DNA of 61,448 bases from Paenibacillaceae bacterium ZCTH02-B3 (GCA_002159065.1 LZRV01000106.1:1-61448); one strand, 5' to 3'. Numbered from the stretch's first letter, positions 24,820 to 34,710 are shown. Translations and numbers: made by a program. The notes: generated by a model from the letters alone, not told the origin.

Positions 24820-25839
24820 ATGAAAGCCGTGCAAGTGACCGGACCGGGCAGGATCGACATCGTGGAAAAAGAAATGCCGCGCATCACCCGGGAAGACGAG
24901 GTACTGGTCAAGGTGCGCCTGGCCGGCATCTGCGGCTCCGATATGCATATTTATCACGGAACTTCACCGGTGGCGACTTATCCGCGCGTGATCGGCCATG
25001 AAATGGTCGGCGAAGTCGCCGAAACCGGCCCCGCCGTGAAGCGGGTGAAGGCCGGCGACCGGGTCGTGATGGAACCGATCGAATGGTGCGGAGAATGCTA
25101 CGCCTGCAGGTCCGGACGAAGGAATGTCTGCGCACGCTTGGAGGTCTACGGCGTGAGCAGGGACGGGGCGTTTTCCGAATATATCGTGCTTCCCGAACGC
25201 ATCGTGCACAAGGTGGATGATCGGCTCGACTGGCACGAGGCGGTGTTGATCGAACCGTTTACGATCGGAGCCCAGGCCAATTGGCGGGGCGGGGTTGCGG
25301 CGGGCGACACCGTGTTCATCATGGGCGCCGGCACGATCGGCTTGTGTTCCCTGCAGGTGGCCAAAATCAAGGGCGCGACCTGCATCGTATCGGATCTGAG
25401 CGACGACAAGTTGGCCTACGCCAAATCGCTCGGCGCCGATTACACGCTCAATCCCCTGAAGTGCGACATCCCCGAGGAGCTTGCGCGGATCACCGGCGGG
25501 CTCGGCCCCAACGTGACGATCGACGCGGTGTGCACGCCGAAAACCTTCGAACAGGCCGTGGAAATCACGTCCATCGCGGGAAGGGTCGTATGCCTCGGAT
25601 TCGACGTTACCCCGTCGTCGATCGCCCAATATTCCATTACGAAAAAGGAATTGACCATTGCCGGTTCCCGTCTGCAAACGGACAAGTTCCCGGAAGTCAT
25701 CGGATGGTTTCAATCCGGCAAGATCAAAGCGGACAATTTCGTCACGCACCGGTTTGCCCTGACGGAAGTCGGGCGGGCCGTCGAACTCATCGAGACCCGT
25801 CCGGACAAAGTCCGGAAGGTGGTGCTGGAAATCGGATGA
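24820..25839 (+). CDS. zinc-dependent medium-chain dehydrogenase (sugar-acid/polyol type)
   Basis: The product has 339 residues. Catalytic zinc ligands are C38 (GICGSD), H60-E61 (GHEMVG) and probably the Glu in LIEPF; structural zinc uses C90, C93, C96 and C104. The Rossmann motif is GAGTIGLCSLQVAK. It resembles polyol/threonine dehydrogenases and L-gulonate or galactonate 5-dehydrogenase-like enzymes. It lies 34 bases after dctM with GGAG upstream, so it probably oxidises the imported compound in an NAD(P)-dependent first step. The exact substrate is inferred from context only. Confidence 0.88.
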   Translation: MKAVQVTGPGRIDIVEKEMPRITREDEVLVKVRLAGICGSDMHIYHGTSPVATYPRVIGHEMVGEVAETGPAVKRVKAGDRVVMEPIEWCGECYACRSGRRNVCARLEVYGVSRDGAFSEYIVLPERIVHKVDDRLDWHEAVLIEPFTIGAQANWRGGVAAGDTVFIMGAGTIGLCSLQVAKIKGATCIVSDLSDDKLAYAKSLGADYTLNPLKCDIPEELARITGGLGPNVTIDAVCTPKTFEQAVEITSIAGRVVCLGFDVTPSSIAQYSITKKELTIAGSRLQTDKFPEVIGWFQSGKIKADNFVTHRFALTEVGRAVELIETRPDKVRKVVLEIG

Positions 25840-25953
25840 CACGCCAAGACGGCGGGTCTTGCGACGTGTTCGTCCGGCAGCGGTGCGAAGCGGGGTGCAT
25901 TGGCGCAGCACTCCGACAATATCACAGAACAACAACACGCGGATCGCGGGTGC

Positions 25954-25982
25954 TTGACAGTTTGACTGCTCTGTAGTATATT
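25954..25982 (+). promoter_or_regulatory. sigma-A promoter of infC-rpmI-rplT
   Basis: TTGACA (25954-25959), a 17-base spacer and TATATT (25977-25982). It is close to consensus and gives a leader of about 230 bases before infC. Confidence 0.9.
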
Positions 25983-25989
25983 GTTTTGG

Positions 25990-26218
25990 CAATTGTACAC
26001 AAGCCAAAGCGCGCACTAAGCAGAAGCGCCCGCTTCTCACCTGCCCGGCCGCGGCCGGCTGGTTCGCGTCGCGAAGGATTCCGGCTTGGCGGAAGGGTTC
26101 ATGCCCTGCCGGCGGCCGGCATTGCGGCAGCAGCGGAATGCGGGTCTTCGCGGCCCGCATTTTTGTTTGGGATGCGGGGAGCGCAGGCGGGGCCAAACAC
26201 ACGCGGAGGTGGCAAAAG
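25990..26218 (+). ncRNA. infC operon leader, probable L20-controlled attenuator
   Basis: This untranslated leader lies between the promoter and infC and ends in a terminator hairpin at 26138-26168 before the infC ribosome site. In Firmicutes the infC-rpmI-rplT leader is bound by ribosomal protein L20, which promotes premature termination. The position, length and hairpin fit that arrangement; the L20-binding helices were not modelled. The gap from 25840 to the promoter shows nothing else. Confidence 0.7.
26138..26168 (+). terminator. attenuator hairpin in the infC leader
   Basis: ATGCGGG (26138-26144) pairs with CCCGCAT (26154-26160), followed by TTTTGTTT. Confidence 0.8.
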
Positions 26219-26731
26219 ATAGTCCGGGAGCATCAAATCAATGAGGAAATCCGGGCCAAGGAAGTCCGGCTTATCGGGGTGAACGGCGAACAGATCGGCA
26301 TCAAGCCGTTCCGGGAAGCGTTGCAGATGGCCATGGACGCCAATCTCGACCTGGTCAACGTGGCGCCCCATGCGAAGCCGCCCGTGTGCCGGATCATGGA
26401 TTACGGGAAATACCGTTACGAACAGCAGAAGAAGGAACGGGAAGCCCGGAAAAACCAAAAGATCGTCGACGTGAAGGAAATCTGGTTCCGCGCCAGCATC
26501 GAGGAACACGACTTCCAGACCAAGCTGCGCAATGTGCAGAAGTTTCTTCGCGAAGGCGACAAGGTGAAATGCTCCGTGCGTTTTCGCGGCCGCGAAATCA
26601 CCCACGCCAACATCGGGCAGAAGCTCCTGGAACGCGTCGCCGCGGAGTCGGCCGACCTTTGCGTGGTTGAGCGCCCGCCGAAGCTGGAAGGCCGCAGCAT
26701 GATCATGATCCTGGCACCCAAAAACCACTGA
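26219..26731 (+). CDS. infC: translation initiation factor IF-3
   Basis: The product has 170 residues. It binds the 30S subunit, keeps ribosomes dissociated and proofreads the start codon. N-domain blocks are REHQINEEIRAKEVRLIG and DANLDLVNVAPHAKPPVCRIMDYGK; the C-domain has VKEIWFRASIEEHDFQTKL and FLREGDKVKCSVRFRGREI. Translation most likely starts at ATA (26219-26221): GGAGGTG lies seven bases upstream and no ATG, GTG or TTG fits. Rare start codons on infC are a known autoregulatory device, because IF-3 discriminates against them. First gene of infC-rpmI-rplT. Confidence 0.95.
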   Translation: MVREHQINEEIRAKEVRLIGVNGEQIGIKPFREALQMAMDANLDLVNVAPHAKPPVCRIMDYGKYRYEQQKKEREARKNQKIVDVKEIWFRASIEEHDFQTKLRNVQKFLREGDKVKCSVRFRGREITHANIGQKLLERVAAESADLCVVERPPKLEGRSMIMILAPKNH

Positions 26732-26746
26732 TTGGAGGACCAGCCC

Positions 26747-26947
26747 ATGCCCAAAATGAAGACCCTTAGCGCCCTCAAGGGCCGTTTTAGATTGACCGGA
26801 ACCGGCAAGGTGAAGCGCAACCGCGCGGGGCGCAACCACCTCCTGGAGCACAAGTCCGGCCGCAGAAAGCGTGCCCTGGCGGCCCAGCCGATCATGTCCA
26901 AGGGGGACGTGCGCCGTCTGCGGCAGCAGCTGAAAAACCTGAAATGA
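26747..26947 (+). CDS. rpmI: 50S ribosomal protein L35
   Basis: The product has 66 residues and is very basic. It begins MPKMKTLSALKGRF, carries GTGKVKRNRAGRNHLLEHKS and ends with a KGDVRRLRQQLKNLK helix, the L35 pattern. The His usually found after MKT is Leu here. TTGGAGGACC precedes the ATG; an upstream TTG in frame is within the ribosome site and was rejected. It lies 15 bases after infC. Confidence 0.96.
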   Translation: MPKMKTLSALKGRFRLTGTGKVKRNRAGRNHLLEHKSGRRKRALAAQPIMSKGDVRRLRQQLKNLK

Positions 26948-26970
26948 TTTCCGGATAGGAGGGAGTTACG

Positions 26971-27330
26971 ATGGCAAGAGTCAAGGGCGGTTATGTGACG
27001 CGCCGCCGTCGCAATAGAATGCTGAAGCTTGCCAAAGGCTATTGGGGAGCCAAACACCGCCTGTTCAAGAAGGCGAAGGAACAGGTCATGCGGTCATGGA
27101 TGTACGCCTACCGGGACCGCCGGCAAAGAAAGCGGGATTTCCGCCGGCTCTGGATCGTGCGCATCAACGCGGCCGCCCGGCAAAACGGCCTGTCCTACAG
27201 CAAGCTGATGCACGGGCTGAAACTCGCCGGCATCGAGATCAACCGCAAGATGCTGGCCGATCTGGCGGTCAACGACATCGACGCCTTCAACAGCCTGGCC
27301 GCCGCCGCGAAACGGAAAATCGAAGCCTGA
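26971..27330 (+). CDS. rplT: 50S ribosomal protein L20
   Basis: The product has 119 residues. It begins [26 protein letters not shown] and contains [23 protein letters not shown], the hallmark L20 sequence, with a C-terminal rRNA/leader-binding domain. It is an early 50S assembly protein and represses its own operon through the leader. GGAGGGAGTTACG precedes the ATG, 23 bases after rpmI. Confidence 0.97.
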   Translation: MARVKGGYVTRRRRNRMLKLAKGYWGAKHRLFKKAKEQVMRSWMYAYRDRRQRKRDFRRLWIVRINAAARQNGLSYSKLMHGLKLAGIEINRKMLADLAVNDIDAFNSLAAAAKRKIEA

Positions 27331-27568
27331 CGGCATCGGGCGTCCGGCCTTCCATCCGCCGCGCGTCGCGGCGCCGGGTCGTCCGCCGCCGGACATCGCA
27401 GTTTCGGGTCGTTCATCCGTCGTGCGCCTTCGCGCATGCCGACGGATGGGCGGCCTTGATTTTTTTCGGGATCGCGTTTTGTACGGGGTATGTCCGGCGG
27501 GTGTACAAGCGGGCGTGTGCTGTCCCGCATATATTGCAGGGATCTTCCGAAGAGAGGAGGAATGGGGC

Positions 27569-27847
27569 ATGTCCCGCGTCACCCGTTCGGAAGCCCGCAG
27601 GCTGATCGGGAAACGGATATACGCGCTGCGCAAGGATGGGACGGTGGTGTCCGGCAAGCTGGTGGCCGTCAAAGGCGACAAACTGTATGTGCGTGCCGCG
27701 TCCGGCAACAAAGCGCGCGTCAGCGCCCTTGTCCCGCTGGTATTATTTGACCTTCTGGCGGTCGGCACTTCGCCCTTCGCCTTCGGCTCCCCGTTCGGCT
27801 ACGGCCCGTTCGGATTCGGCGAGTTTGGTCCCTTCTTCTGGTGGTGA
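27569..27847 (+). CDS. small basic protein with Gly/Phe/Pro-rich tail
   Basis: The product has 92 residues. Residues 1-50 (SEARRLIGKRIYALRKDGTVVSGKLVAVKGDKLYVRA) look like a small SH3/KOW-like beta barrel with GTVVSGKLV. The C-terminal 25 residues are built from repeated FGxPFG and GFG steps and end with paired aromatic residues, which resembles spore-coat or surface peptides. AGGAGGAATGGGGC precedes the ATG at 27569. A CATATATT sequence about 45 bases upstream could be a sporulation-sigma -10, weakly. Function unknown; a spore-associated role is inferred from composition only. Confidence 0.65.
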   Translation: MSRVTRSEARRLIGKRIYALRKDGTVVSGKLVAVKGDKLYVRAASGNKARVSALVPLVLFDLLAVGTSPFAFGSPFGYGPFGFGEFGPFFWW

Positions 27848-27999
27848 CCTCTTTGGGCGGGGATGGGACGCCGAAACCGCAAGCCGGCGTTTGGCGTGCC
27901 GGAATGGCGTGCTGCAGGACCGGCCATATTCGGAGCTCCTGCGACCGGCAAACCCGGCCATCAAGGCATGGGGCCGGCGTCCTGCCGGCATAACGCGCG

Positions 28000-28026
28000 A
28001 AAACAGGCCTTCCACAGGCCTGTTTT
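28000..28026. terminator. bidirectional terminator
   Basis: AAAACAGGCCT (28000-28010) pairs with AGGCCTGTTTT (28016-28026) around a 5-base loop. It serves the gene ending at 27847 and overlaps the stop codon of the convergent GNAT gene. Confidence 0.8.
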
Positions 28027-28468
28027 ACATAAAAAGCGGCTTGTACATTTCCACGACACGCAGCGGCGGCACGCGCCGGACAGGCCAGTAGCCGAGCCGG
28101 CTGTAAAACCGCCGGGCGCGAGCGTTCCTCTCGTCCACAAAAAGGCGGACTTCAAGGCAGCCTGTCTCCAGGCCGTACGTTTCCGCCCGCCGCATGAGCT
28201 CGCCGCCCAAACCCCGGTTTCGCTCGGCCGGATCCACCGCCAGCAGGTCGACAAACAGCGTGGCGCCCCGCGTTTCCAAGTGCACGAATCCGGCCACCGG
28301 CCGCCGCGGGCTGACGGCGACAAACGTGGCGCCCCGGGCCAGGCGGGCGGCCAGGTCCCGTCGCAGCCGGGCGGGAGACGGCGCCGGCAAGGAAGAACGG
28401 GGAACCAGTTCGTCGCGGACCAATCTGAAAATGGCGGGATGATCCCGCGGCGTTCCGGGGCGGATCAT
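28025..28468 (-). CDS. GNAT-family N-acetyltransferase
   Basis: The product has 147 residues. The start MIRPGTPRDHPAIFRLVRDEL is a typical GNAT beginning. The acetyl-CoA-binding motif A is LLAVDPAERNRGLGGELMRRAE (pyrophosphate-binding RGLGG), and motif B is LFVDERNARARRFYSRLGYW. The acceptor is unknown. The ATG at 28468 follows GGAGGAG by 11 bases; a longer frame to 28576 would run through the ribosome site and into the palindrome array. Single gene. Confidence 0.87.
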   Translation of the reverse strand: MIRPGTPRDHPAIFRLVRDELVPRSSLPAPSPARLRRDLAARLARGATFVAVSPRRPVAGFVHLETRGATLFVDLLAVDPAERNRGLGGELMRRAETYGLETGCLEVRLFVDERNARARRFYSRLGYWPVRRVPPLRVVEMYKPLFM

Positions 28469-28568
28469 GCCAACGTTTTCTCCTCCGGCATTGAATGATT
28501 GCGGATGTTTTATTGTATAATTTGGAGGAGACAAAAGTGTGGTCCGGTTGCGGAGGGACTCGTGCCCT

Positions 28569-28759
28569 ACGGACATTCAGTCCGTTAACGCACCGAAATG
28601 GGGCCCTTGGAATTTGTGACGGACATCTAGTCCGCTACAACGTGCCCCGGCCGTGATGGAAACGGTTGCAATCATTCGGTTTGCTTTCTTACGGACCATA
28701 TGTCCGTTGTTCTTCAAAAAATCCGTTGTCTGCCGCTTCTTACGGACTCCATGTCCGCA
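28569..28759. repeat. array of four 18-bp palindromes
   Basis: Four copies of ACGGAC-N6-GTCCG plus two bases occur at 28569-28586, 28619-28636, 28691-28708 and 28742-28759. The centres vary (ATTCA, ATCTA, CATAT, TCCAT types). GGAAACGGTTG also occurs twice nearby (about 28658 and 28760). A related TGTCCGGGACA lies at about 28902, just before the ilv promoter. The 28469-28914 gap holds no gene I can support. Confidence 0.8.
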
Positions 28760-28914
28760 AGGAAACGGTTGGGCGAAGCCGGCCGGCGGCCGAATGCCCG
28801 CAAGAATCCAGCGGGGTGAAAGCCGGCCGGCAGCCGAACGGCTGGCCGACGGCGGAACGCAAGCCGCCCGGTCTCCGGCATTTTCACGGAACCGTGACAC
28901 TTGTCCGGGACATA

Positions 28915-28943
28915 TTGACTTGCGCCGCGGAGAAGCATATAAT
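28915..28943 (+). promoter_or_regulatory. sigma-A promoter of the ilv operon
   Basis: TTGACT (28915-28920), a 17-base spacer and a perfect TATAAT (28938-28943), immediately upstream of the T-box leader. Confidence 0.9.
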
Positions 28944-28949
28944 TGAAGC

Positions 28950-29412
28950 CAATCACATGACGACAACCGCGATGATGAGGAAGAGGCGTCAGGGCTCTTT
29001 TGTCCAGAGAGCGTCGGGCAGGTGGAAGCGATGCCAAAATCCCTGTGCGCCAAGTCGCCTCGGAGCCGTTCTTCCGAACCGCCGGTGCATGCCGATGCGG
29101 CCCGCGGGCTTGAACGCGGGACCGTTCAGCGCGAAATGCCCGGCCAGTAGGGGGAAACGCGTGGCGCCCGTTAACGCGCCGCAGGTGATGCGCCCTGACG
29201 GACCGGGGCCGCAGCGACCGGCAGCCGGCAAACGGCCGGCAATCGGGAAACGGCTGCAGCCGGAGAACGGGCGGAACCGGGAATCATCGTCCCATTCATG
29301 GCCGCACCTGCCGAGGCCGCATTCGCGAGGATGCGGTGAATCCGGGTGGTACCGCGGAAGCGACAGCCTTTCGCCCCGATGACAACCGTGTATCGGGGAG
29401 AAAGGCTTTTTT
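28950..29412 (+). ncRNA. T-box leader of ilvB operon
   Basis: The leader contains the stem I element CCAGAGAGC, the conserved T-box sequence GGGTGGTACCGCG (29344-29356) and a terminator at 29365-29412 with arms AGCCTTTC..CCCCGAT and ATCGGGG..GAAAGGCT before a T run. T-box leaders bind an uncharged tRNA and allow read-through during amino-acid starvation. A candidate specifier codon is CTC (Leu) at 29059-29061, just before GGAGCC; this assignment was made by eye and not folded. Confidence 0.9.
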
Positions 29413-29494
29413 GTTGCGCATCCGGCGCACGCCCGCGCAGGGCGCAGAGGCGCCAGACACGCGCGGAAGCGGAAGCTGAAAGGAGGAATTGTCC

Positions 29495-31258
29495 ATGAGC
29501 GTGCAGCAAGCCGCACAGGCTCAAGCGCAACCGCAACGGTCGAAAGCCGAGCTCATCGAAAAGTGGAGCAAGCCCGAGGTGATCACGGGCTCGGAAATGC
29601 TGCTCCGCAGCCTCGTACTGGAGGGGGTTGACACCGTCTTCGGCTATCCGGGGGGCGCGGTCCTGTACATTTACGACGCCATGTACGGATTTTCCGATTT
29701 CCATCATCTGCTCACCCGGCACGAACAGGGCGCCGTGCACGCCGCCGACGGATACGCCCGGTCCACCGGCAAGGTCGGCGTCGTCATCGCCACTTCCGGT
29801 CCCGGAGCGACGAACACGGTCACGGGCATCGCCACCGCGTACATGGATTCCTCGCCCCTTGTCGTCATTACGGGCAACGTGGTGCAGCAGGCCATCGGCA
29901 CGGACGCCTTCCAGGAGGCGGACATCGTCGGCATTACCATGCCGATCACCAAGCACAGCTATCTGGTGCGGAAGGCCGAGGACCTGCCGCGCGTAATCCG
30001 CGAGGCGTTCCACATCGCCAATACGGGGCGCAAGGGTCCCGTTCTCATCGACATCCCGAAGGATGTGTCGGCGCAGAAGGGGCTGTTCCAGCCGGTCAAG
30101 GAAGTGAAGCTGCGGGGCTACAATCCGAAGGTCATGCCCAACCGGTTGCAGATCGAGAAGCTCCTGGACGCCATCGCGAAGGCCGAACGGCCGGTCATCC
30201 TCGCCGGCGGCGGCGTCATCTATTCGGGCGCCCACGAAGAGCTGTACCAATTTGTCACGAAAACGGGCATTCCGATCACGACGACGCTGCTGGGGCTTGG
30301 CGGCTTTCCGAGCGGACACGAGCTGCACATGGGCATGCCGGGCATGCACGGCACCTATGCGGCCAACAAGGCGCTGCAAAACGCCGACCTCATCATCAAT
30401 TTCGGCGCCCGGTTCGACGACCGCGTCACGATGCGGCTGGACGGTTTCGCGCCGCACGCGAGGGTCGCCCATGCCGACATCGATCCGGCGGAGATCGGCA
30501 AGAACGTGCCCACCGACATTCCCATTGTCGGTGACGCCAAGCTGGTGCTTCAAGCCCTGCTGCCCGAGGTGAGAAGCAACCCGAAGGTGGCGGACTGGAG
30601 GCGTCAAATCCAAAAGTGGCAGCAGGAGCATCCGCTGACCTACAAGGATTCCGATCTCGAACTGAAACCCCAGTGGGTCATTTCCATGATTTACGAAACG
30701 ACGAAAGGCGACGCCATCATCACCTCCGACGTGGGGCAGCACCAGATGTGGGCGGCGCAGTTTTACAAATTCAACAAGCCGCGTTCCTGGATCTCCTCCG
30801 GCGGCCTCGGCACGATGGGCTTCGGACTGCCGTCCGCCATCGGCGCCCAGATCGGCAACCCGGACCGCCTGGTGGTGTCCATCAACGGCGACGGCGGCAT
30901 CCAGATGTGCGCCCAGGAACTGGCCGTCTGCGCCATCCACAACATACCGGTCAAGGTGGCCATCATCAACAACCAGGTGCTCGGCATGGTGCGGCAGTGG
31001 CAGGAGATCATCTATGACGAGCGCTACAGCCACATCGATCTGGCGGGCAGCCCGGATTTCGTCAAGCTGGCCGAAGCGTACGGCGTAAAAGGATTCCGGG
31101 CCACGAACAAGGAAGAAGCCCGCCGCGCCTGGGAGGCCGCCCTTGCGCATCCGGGACCGGCGGTGGTGGACTTCGTCGTGCCCAAGCTGGAGAACGTTTA
31201 TCCGATGGTGACGCAGGGCAGAACGATCGACGAAATGATTCTGGGGGATGAAGAATGA
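29495..31258 (+). CDS. ilvB: acetolactate synthase, large subunit
   Basis: The product has 587 residues, depends on thiamine diphosphate and catalyses the first step of valine/leucine and isoleucine synthesis. The catalytic Glu lies in LTRHEQGAVHAADGYAR; FAD/quinone-domain blocks such as GARFDDRVTMRLDGFAP follow, and the ThDP motif is GDGGIQMCAQELA to NNQVLGMVRQWQ. GPGATN and QEADIVGITMPITKHSY are typical of anabolic AHAS rather than catabolic ALS. The ATG at 29495 follows AGGAGG by eight bases. First gene after the T-box; it overlaps ilvN by four bases. Confidence 0.97.
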   Translation: MSVQQAAQAQAQPQRSKAELIEKWSKPEVITGSEMLLRSLVLEGVDTVFGYPGGAVLYIYDAMYGFSDFHHLLTRHEQGAVHAADGYARSTGKVGVVIATSGPGATNTVTGIATAYMDSSPLVVITGNVVQQAIGTDAFQEADIVGITMPITKHSYLVRKAEDLPRVIREAFHIANTGRKGPVLIDIPKDVSAQKGLFQPVKEVKLRGYNPKVMPNRLQIEKLLDAIAKAERPVILAGGGVIYSGAHEELYQFVTKTGIPITTTLLGLGGFPSGHELHMGMPGMHGTYAANKALQNADLIINFGARFDDRVTMRLDGFAPHARVAHADIDPAEIGKNVPTDIPIVGDAKLVLQALLPEVRSNPKVADWRRQIQKWQQEHPLTYKDSDLELKPQWVISMIYETTKGDAIITSDVGQHQMWAAQFYKFNKPRSWISSGGLGTMGFGLPSAIGAQIGNPDRLVVSINGDGGIQMCAQELAVCAIHNIPVKVAIINNQVLGMVRQWQEIIYDERYSHIDLAGSPDFVKLAEAYGVKGFRATNKEEARRAWEAALAHPGPAVVDFVVPKLENVYPMVTQGRTIDEMILGDEE

Positions 31259-31734
31259 ACCGCAGATGCACCCTCGCCATCCTCGTCAACGACCAACCGG
31301 GGGTTTTGCAGCGCGTCGCCGGCCTGTTCGGGCGCCGCGGGTTCAACATCTCGAGCATCACCGTCGGCGCTTCCGAAGAACCGGGGCTTTCGCGCATGGT
31401 CATTGAAACCGAAGGCGACAATCGCACGCTGGAACAGATCCAGAAACAGCTCAACAAGCTGATCGACGTGATCAAGGTCGTCGAGGTCAGCGCCCAGCCG
31501 ATGGTGTCGCGGGAGCTCGGGCTGATCAAGGTCACCGCCGAGCCTTCGGTCCGCCCGGAAATTTTCGGGCTGGTGGACACGTTCCGCGCTGCGGTGGTGG
31601 ACGTCAGCCCAAACACGCTGATCATCCAGGTGGTCGGCACCTCGGACAAAGTCGACGCCATGATCGAGCTGCTCAAGCCGTACGGCATCCGCGAACTGAC
31701 CCGGACCGGGGTCACCGCCATGGTGCGGGGTTGA
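31255..31734 (+). CDS. ilvN: acetolactate synthase, regulatory small subunit
   Basis: The product has 159 residues. It has an N-terminal ACT domain (LAILVNDQPGVLQRVAGLFGRRGFNISSI) that binds valine, and a C-terminal domain ending YGIRELTRTG. It activates IlvB and confers valine feedback inhibition. The start codon overlaps the ilvB stop (ATGA), so translation is coupled. Confidence 0.96.
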   Translation: MNRRCTLAILVNDQPGVLQRVAGLFGRRGFNISSITVGASEEPGLSRMVIETEGDNRTLEQIQKQLNKLIDVIKVVEVSAQPMVSRELGLIKVTAEPSVRPEIFGLVDTFRAAVVDVSPNTLIIQVVGTSDKVDAMIELLKPYGIRELTRTGVTAMVRG

Positions 31735-31854
31735 CCGGATTGCGCGCGAATTCGAAGCGGCATCGGGAAGCACGGGCGCCGGGGTCAGGCGGAAACGGCG
31801 ATCGTCAATCAAGCCTCGGTCCGGAACGGCGGGCGGCCTGATCTTCCCGAACGG

Positions 31855-31885
31855 TTGCGAGGCCGGCCGCCGTCTCCGGTATAAT
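31855..31885 (+). promoter_or_regulatory. possible internal promoter before ilvC
   Basis: TTGCGA (31855-31860) and TATAAT (31880-31885) are separated by 19 bases. The -10 is perfect and the -35 weak. Confidence 0.45.
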
Positions 31886-31893
31886 AGCGATAG

Positions 31894-32925
<1,032 letters not shown>

Positions 32926-32950
32926 CGGCCGCGGTTATCGTGCCGCGCCC

Positions 32951-32993
32951 ATTCGCCGGACGCTCCCGGACCGGGAGGTCCGGCGAATTTTTT
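32951..32993 (+). terminator. terminator after ilvC
   Basis: An 11-bp stem (ATTCGCCGGAC with GTCCGGCGAAT) with an inner CTCCCGG/CCGGGAG helix is followed by TTTTTT. Confidence 0.9.
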
Positions 32994-33103
32994 CGGGGGG
33001 GCCCGGCTGTTTTCCCGGACGCAATTCCCCGATAGCGGTCCGGCGCGGCTGCCCGCCGGGCAAAGTTTTTTTGCGTCAGCAATTCTTCCCTGCCGCGGGA
33101 ATG

Positions 33104-33112
33104 TGGTATAAT
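33104..33112 (+). promoter_or_regulatory. extended -10 promoter of leuA
   Basis: TGGTATAAT (TGn plus a perfect -10) lies about 48 bases before the leuA start. No clear -35 is seen, as is common for extended -10 promoters. Confidence 0.6.
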
Positions 33113-33159
33113 GGCGGATATATGACGGGTTCATCCAGGAGGTGCGGGTTACGCCTGCC

Positions 33160-34710
33160 ATGCGGAAAATTTACATCTTCGACACCACGTTGCGCGACGG
33201 GGAGCAGTCTCCGGGGGTCAATCTCAACACCCAGGAAAAAGTGGAGATCGCCCTGCAGCTCGAGAGGCTCGGTGTGGATCGGATCGAGGCCGGTTTCCCG
33301 GCGGCGTCGCCCGGAGACCTGGCGGCCGTGAACGCCGTGGCCCGCGCCGTGAAGAACGCCACCATCGTCGGGCTTGCCCGCAGCACCGAATCGGATATCG
33401 AAGCCGTGCGCGAGGCGCTCAAGGGCGCGGAAGACGCTTGCATCCACGTTTTTCTCGCCACGAGCCCGATCCATCGCCAATACAAACTGCGCATGACCAA
33501 GGAGCAGGTGCTGGAAACGGCGGAACGCGCCATCCGGTACGCCAAGCGGTATTTCAGCAAAGTGGAATTTTCTCCGGAGGACGCCGGACGGACGGAGCTG
33601 GATTTCCTGTGCGAAGTGACGGCGATGGCCGTCCGGGCGGGCGCCACCGTCGTCAACATCCCCGACACCGTCGGCTACATGACGCCGCAGGAATTCGGGA
33701 ACATTTTCAAGACGCTCAAAGAGAAAGTGCCCGGCATCGAAAAAATCCAGCTGTCCGCGCACTGCCACGACGACCTCGGCATGGCCGTCGCCAACTCGCT
33801 GGCGGCCATTCTGAACGGCGCCGACCAAATTGAAGGCACCATCAACGGCATCGGCGAGCGGGCGGGCAACACGGCCATCGAGGAAGTGGCCATGGCGCTC
33901 GAGACGCGCTTCGACTTCTTCCAGGCGAAGACGACCCTGAACCTGAAGGAAATCGCCAAGACAAGCCGGCTGGTCAGCAAACTGACGGGCATGGTCGTGC
34001 CGCCCAACAAGGCGATCGTCGGCGCCAACGCTTTCGCCCACGAGTCGGGCATCCACCAGGACGGGGTGCTGAAGGAGAAGCTGACCTACGAAATCATGTC
34101 CCCGGAAACCATCGGCCTCAAGGCCAGCCAGCTGGTGCTGGGCAAGCACTCCGGCCGCCACGCGTTCCGGGAGAAGCTGTTCGACCTGGGTTACGAGAAC
34201 CTCACCGAGGAACAGATCAACGCCGCGTTCGCCAAGTTCAAGGAGCTGGCCGACCGCAAGAAGACGGTGACGGACGAGGACATTCGCGCCCTGGTCGAAG
34301 AGAAATTCGTCGAGGTGCCGGAAGTGTACGCCCTGGAGAAATTGGCCGTGACCTTCGACAGCGAGGCCGGTCCTGCCGCGACCGTCCGTCTCAAGACGCC
34401 CGACGGGGTCCGGGAGACGAAGGCGTCGGGCAACGGTTCCGTGGACTCCATCTACAAGGCCATCGATGAGCTCACCGGCGAACCGGTCGAATTGGAAAAC
34501 TATACGATCAAGGCGGTGACGGAAGGCCCCGACGCCCTCGGCGAAGTGCACGTCGTGCTGCGGCAGGGGGATGTCAGCGTGCAGGGCCGCGGAGTCAGCA
34601 CCGACATCCTGGAGGCGAGCGCCCGGGCGTACATCCAGGCGCTGAACCGCCTGGCGGACAAGCGGAAAATGCCCGCGCGCAGCCGCCGCGACAAGATCAC
34701 GCTGATCTGA
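33160..34710 (+). CDS. leuA: 2-isopropylmalate synthase
   Basis: The product has 516 residues and condenses 2-ketoisovalerate with acetyl-CoA, the first leucine-specific step. The TIM barrel has the signature [17 protein letters not shown], metal-binding [16 protein letters not shown] and [16 protein letters not shown]; the C-terminal leucine-binding regulatory domain starts near residue 390. The ATG at 33160 gives the canonical [16 protein letters not shown] start, although AGGAGGTG is 16 bases upstream; an in-frame GTG at 33142 overlaps the ribosome site. Followed by its own terminator. Confidence 0.96.
   Translation: MRKIYIFDTTLRDGEQSPGVNLNTQEKVEIALQLERLGVDRIEAGFPAASPGDLAAVNAVARAVKNATIVGLARSTESDIEAVREALKGAEDACIHVFLATSPIHRQYKLRMTKEQVLETAERAIRYAKRYFSKVEFSPEDAGRTELDFLCEVTAMAVRAGATVVNIPDTVGYMTPQEFGNIFKTLKEKVPGIEKIQLSAHCHDDLGMAVANSLAAILNGADQIEGTINGIGERAGNTAIEEVAMALETRFDFFQAKTTLNLKEIAKTSRLVSKLTGMVVPPNKAIVGANAFAHESGIHQDGVLKEKLTYEIMSPETIGLKASQLVLGKHSGRHAFREKLFDLGYENLTEEQINAAFAKFKELADRKKTVTDEDIRALVEEKFVEVPEVYALEKLAVTFDSEAGPAATVRLKTPDGVRETKASGNGSVDSIYKAIDELTGEPVELENYTIKAVTEGPDALGEVHVVLRQGDVSVQGRGVSTDILEASARAYIQALNRLADKRKMPARSRRDKITLI

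Noticed and set aside
28514..28660. 41-codon GTG frame after GGAGGAG, across the palindromes
   Set aside because: It has a plausible ribosome site but its codons are the palindrome repeats themselves; nothing suggests a protein.
28569..28759. CRISPR array
   Set aside because: Repeats are short, imperfect and palindromic with variable centres; spacings of 50-72 bases differ and no cas gene is near.
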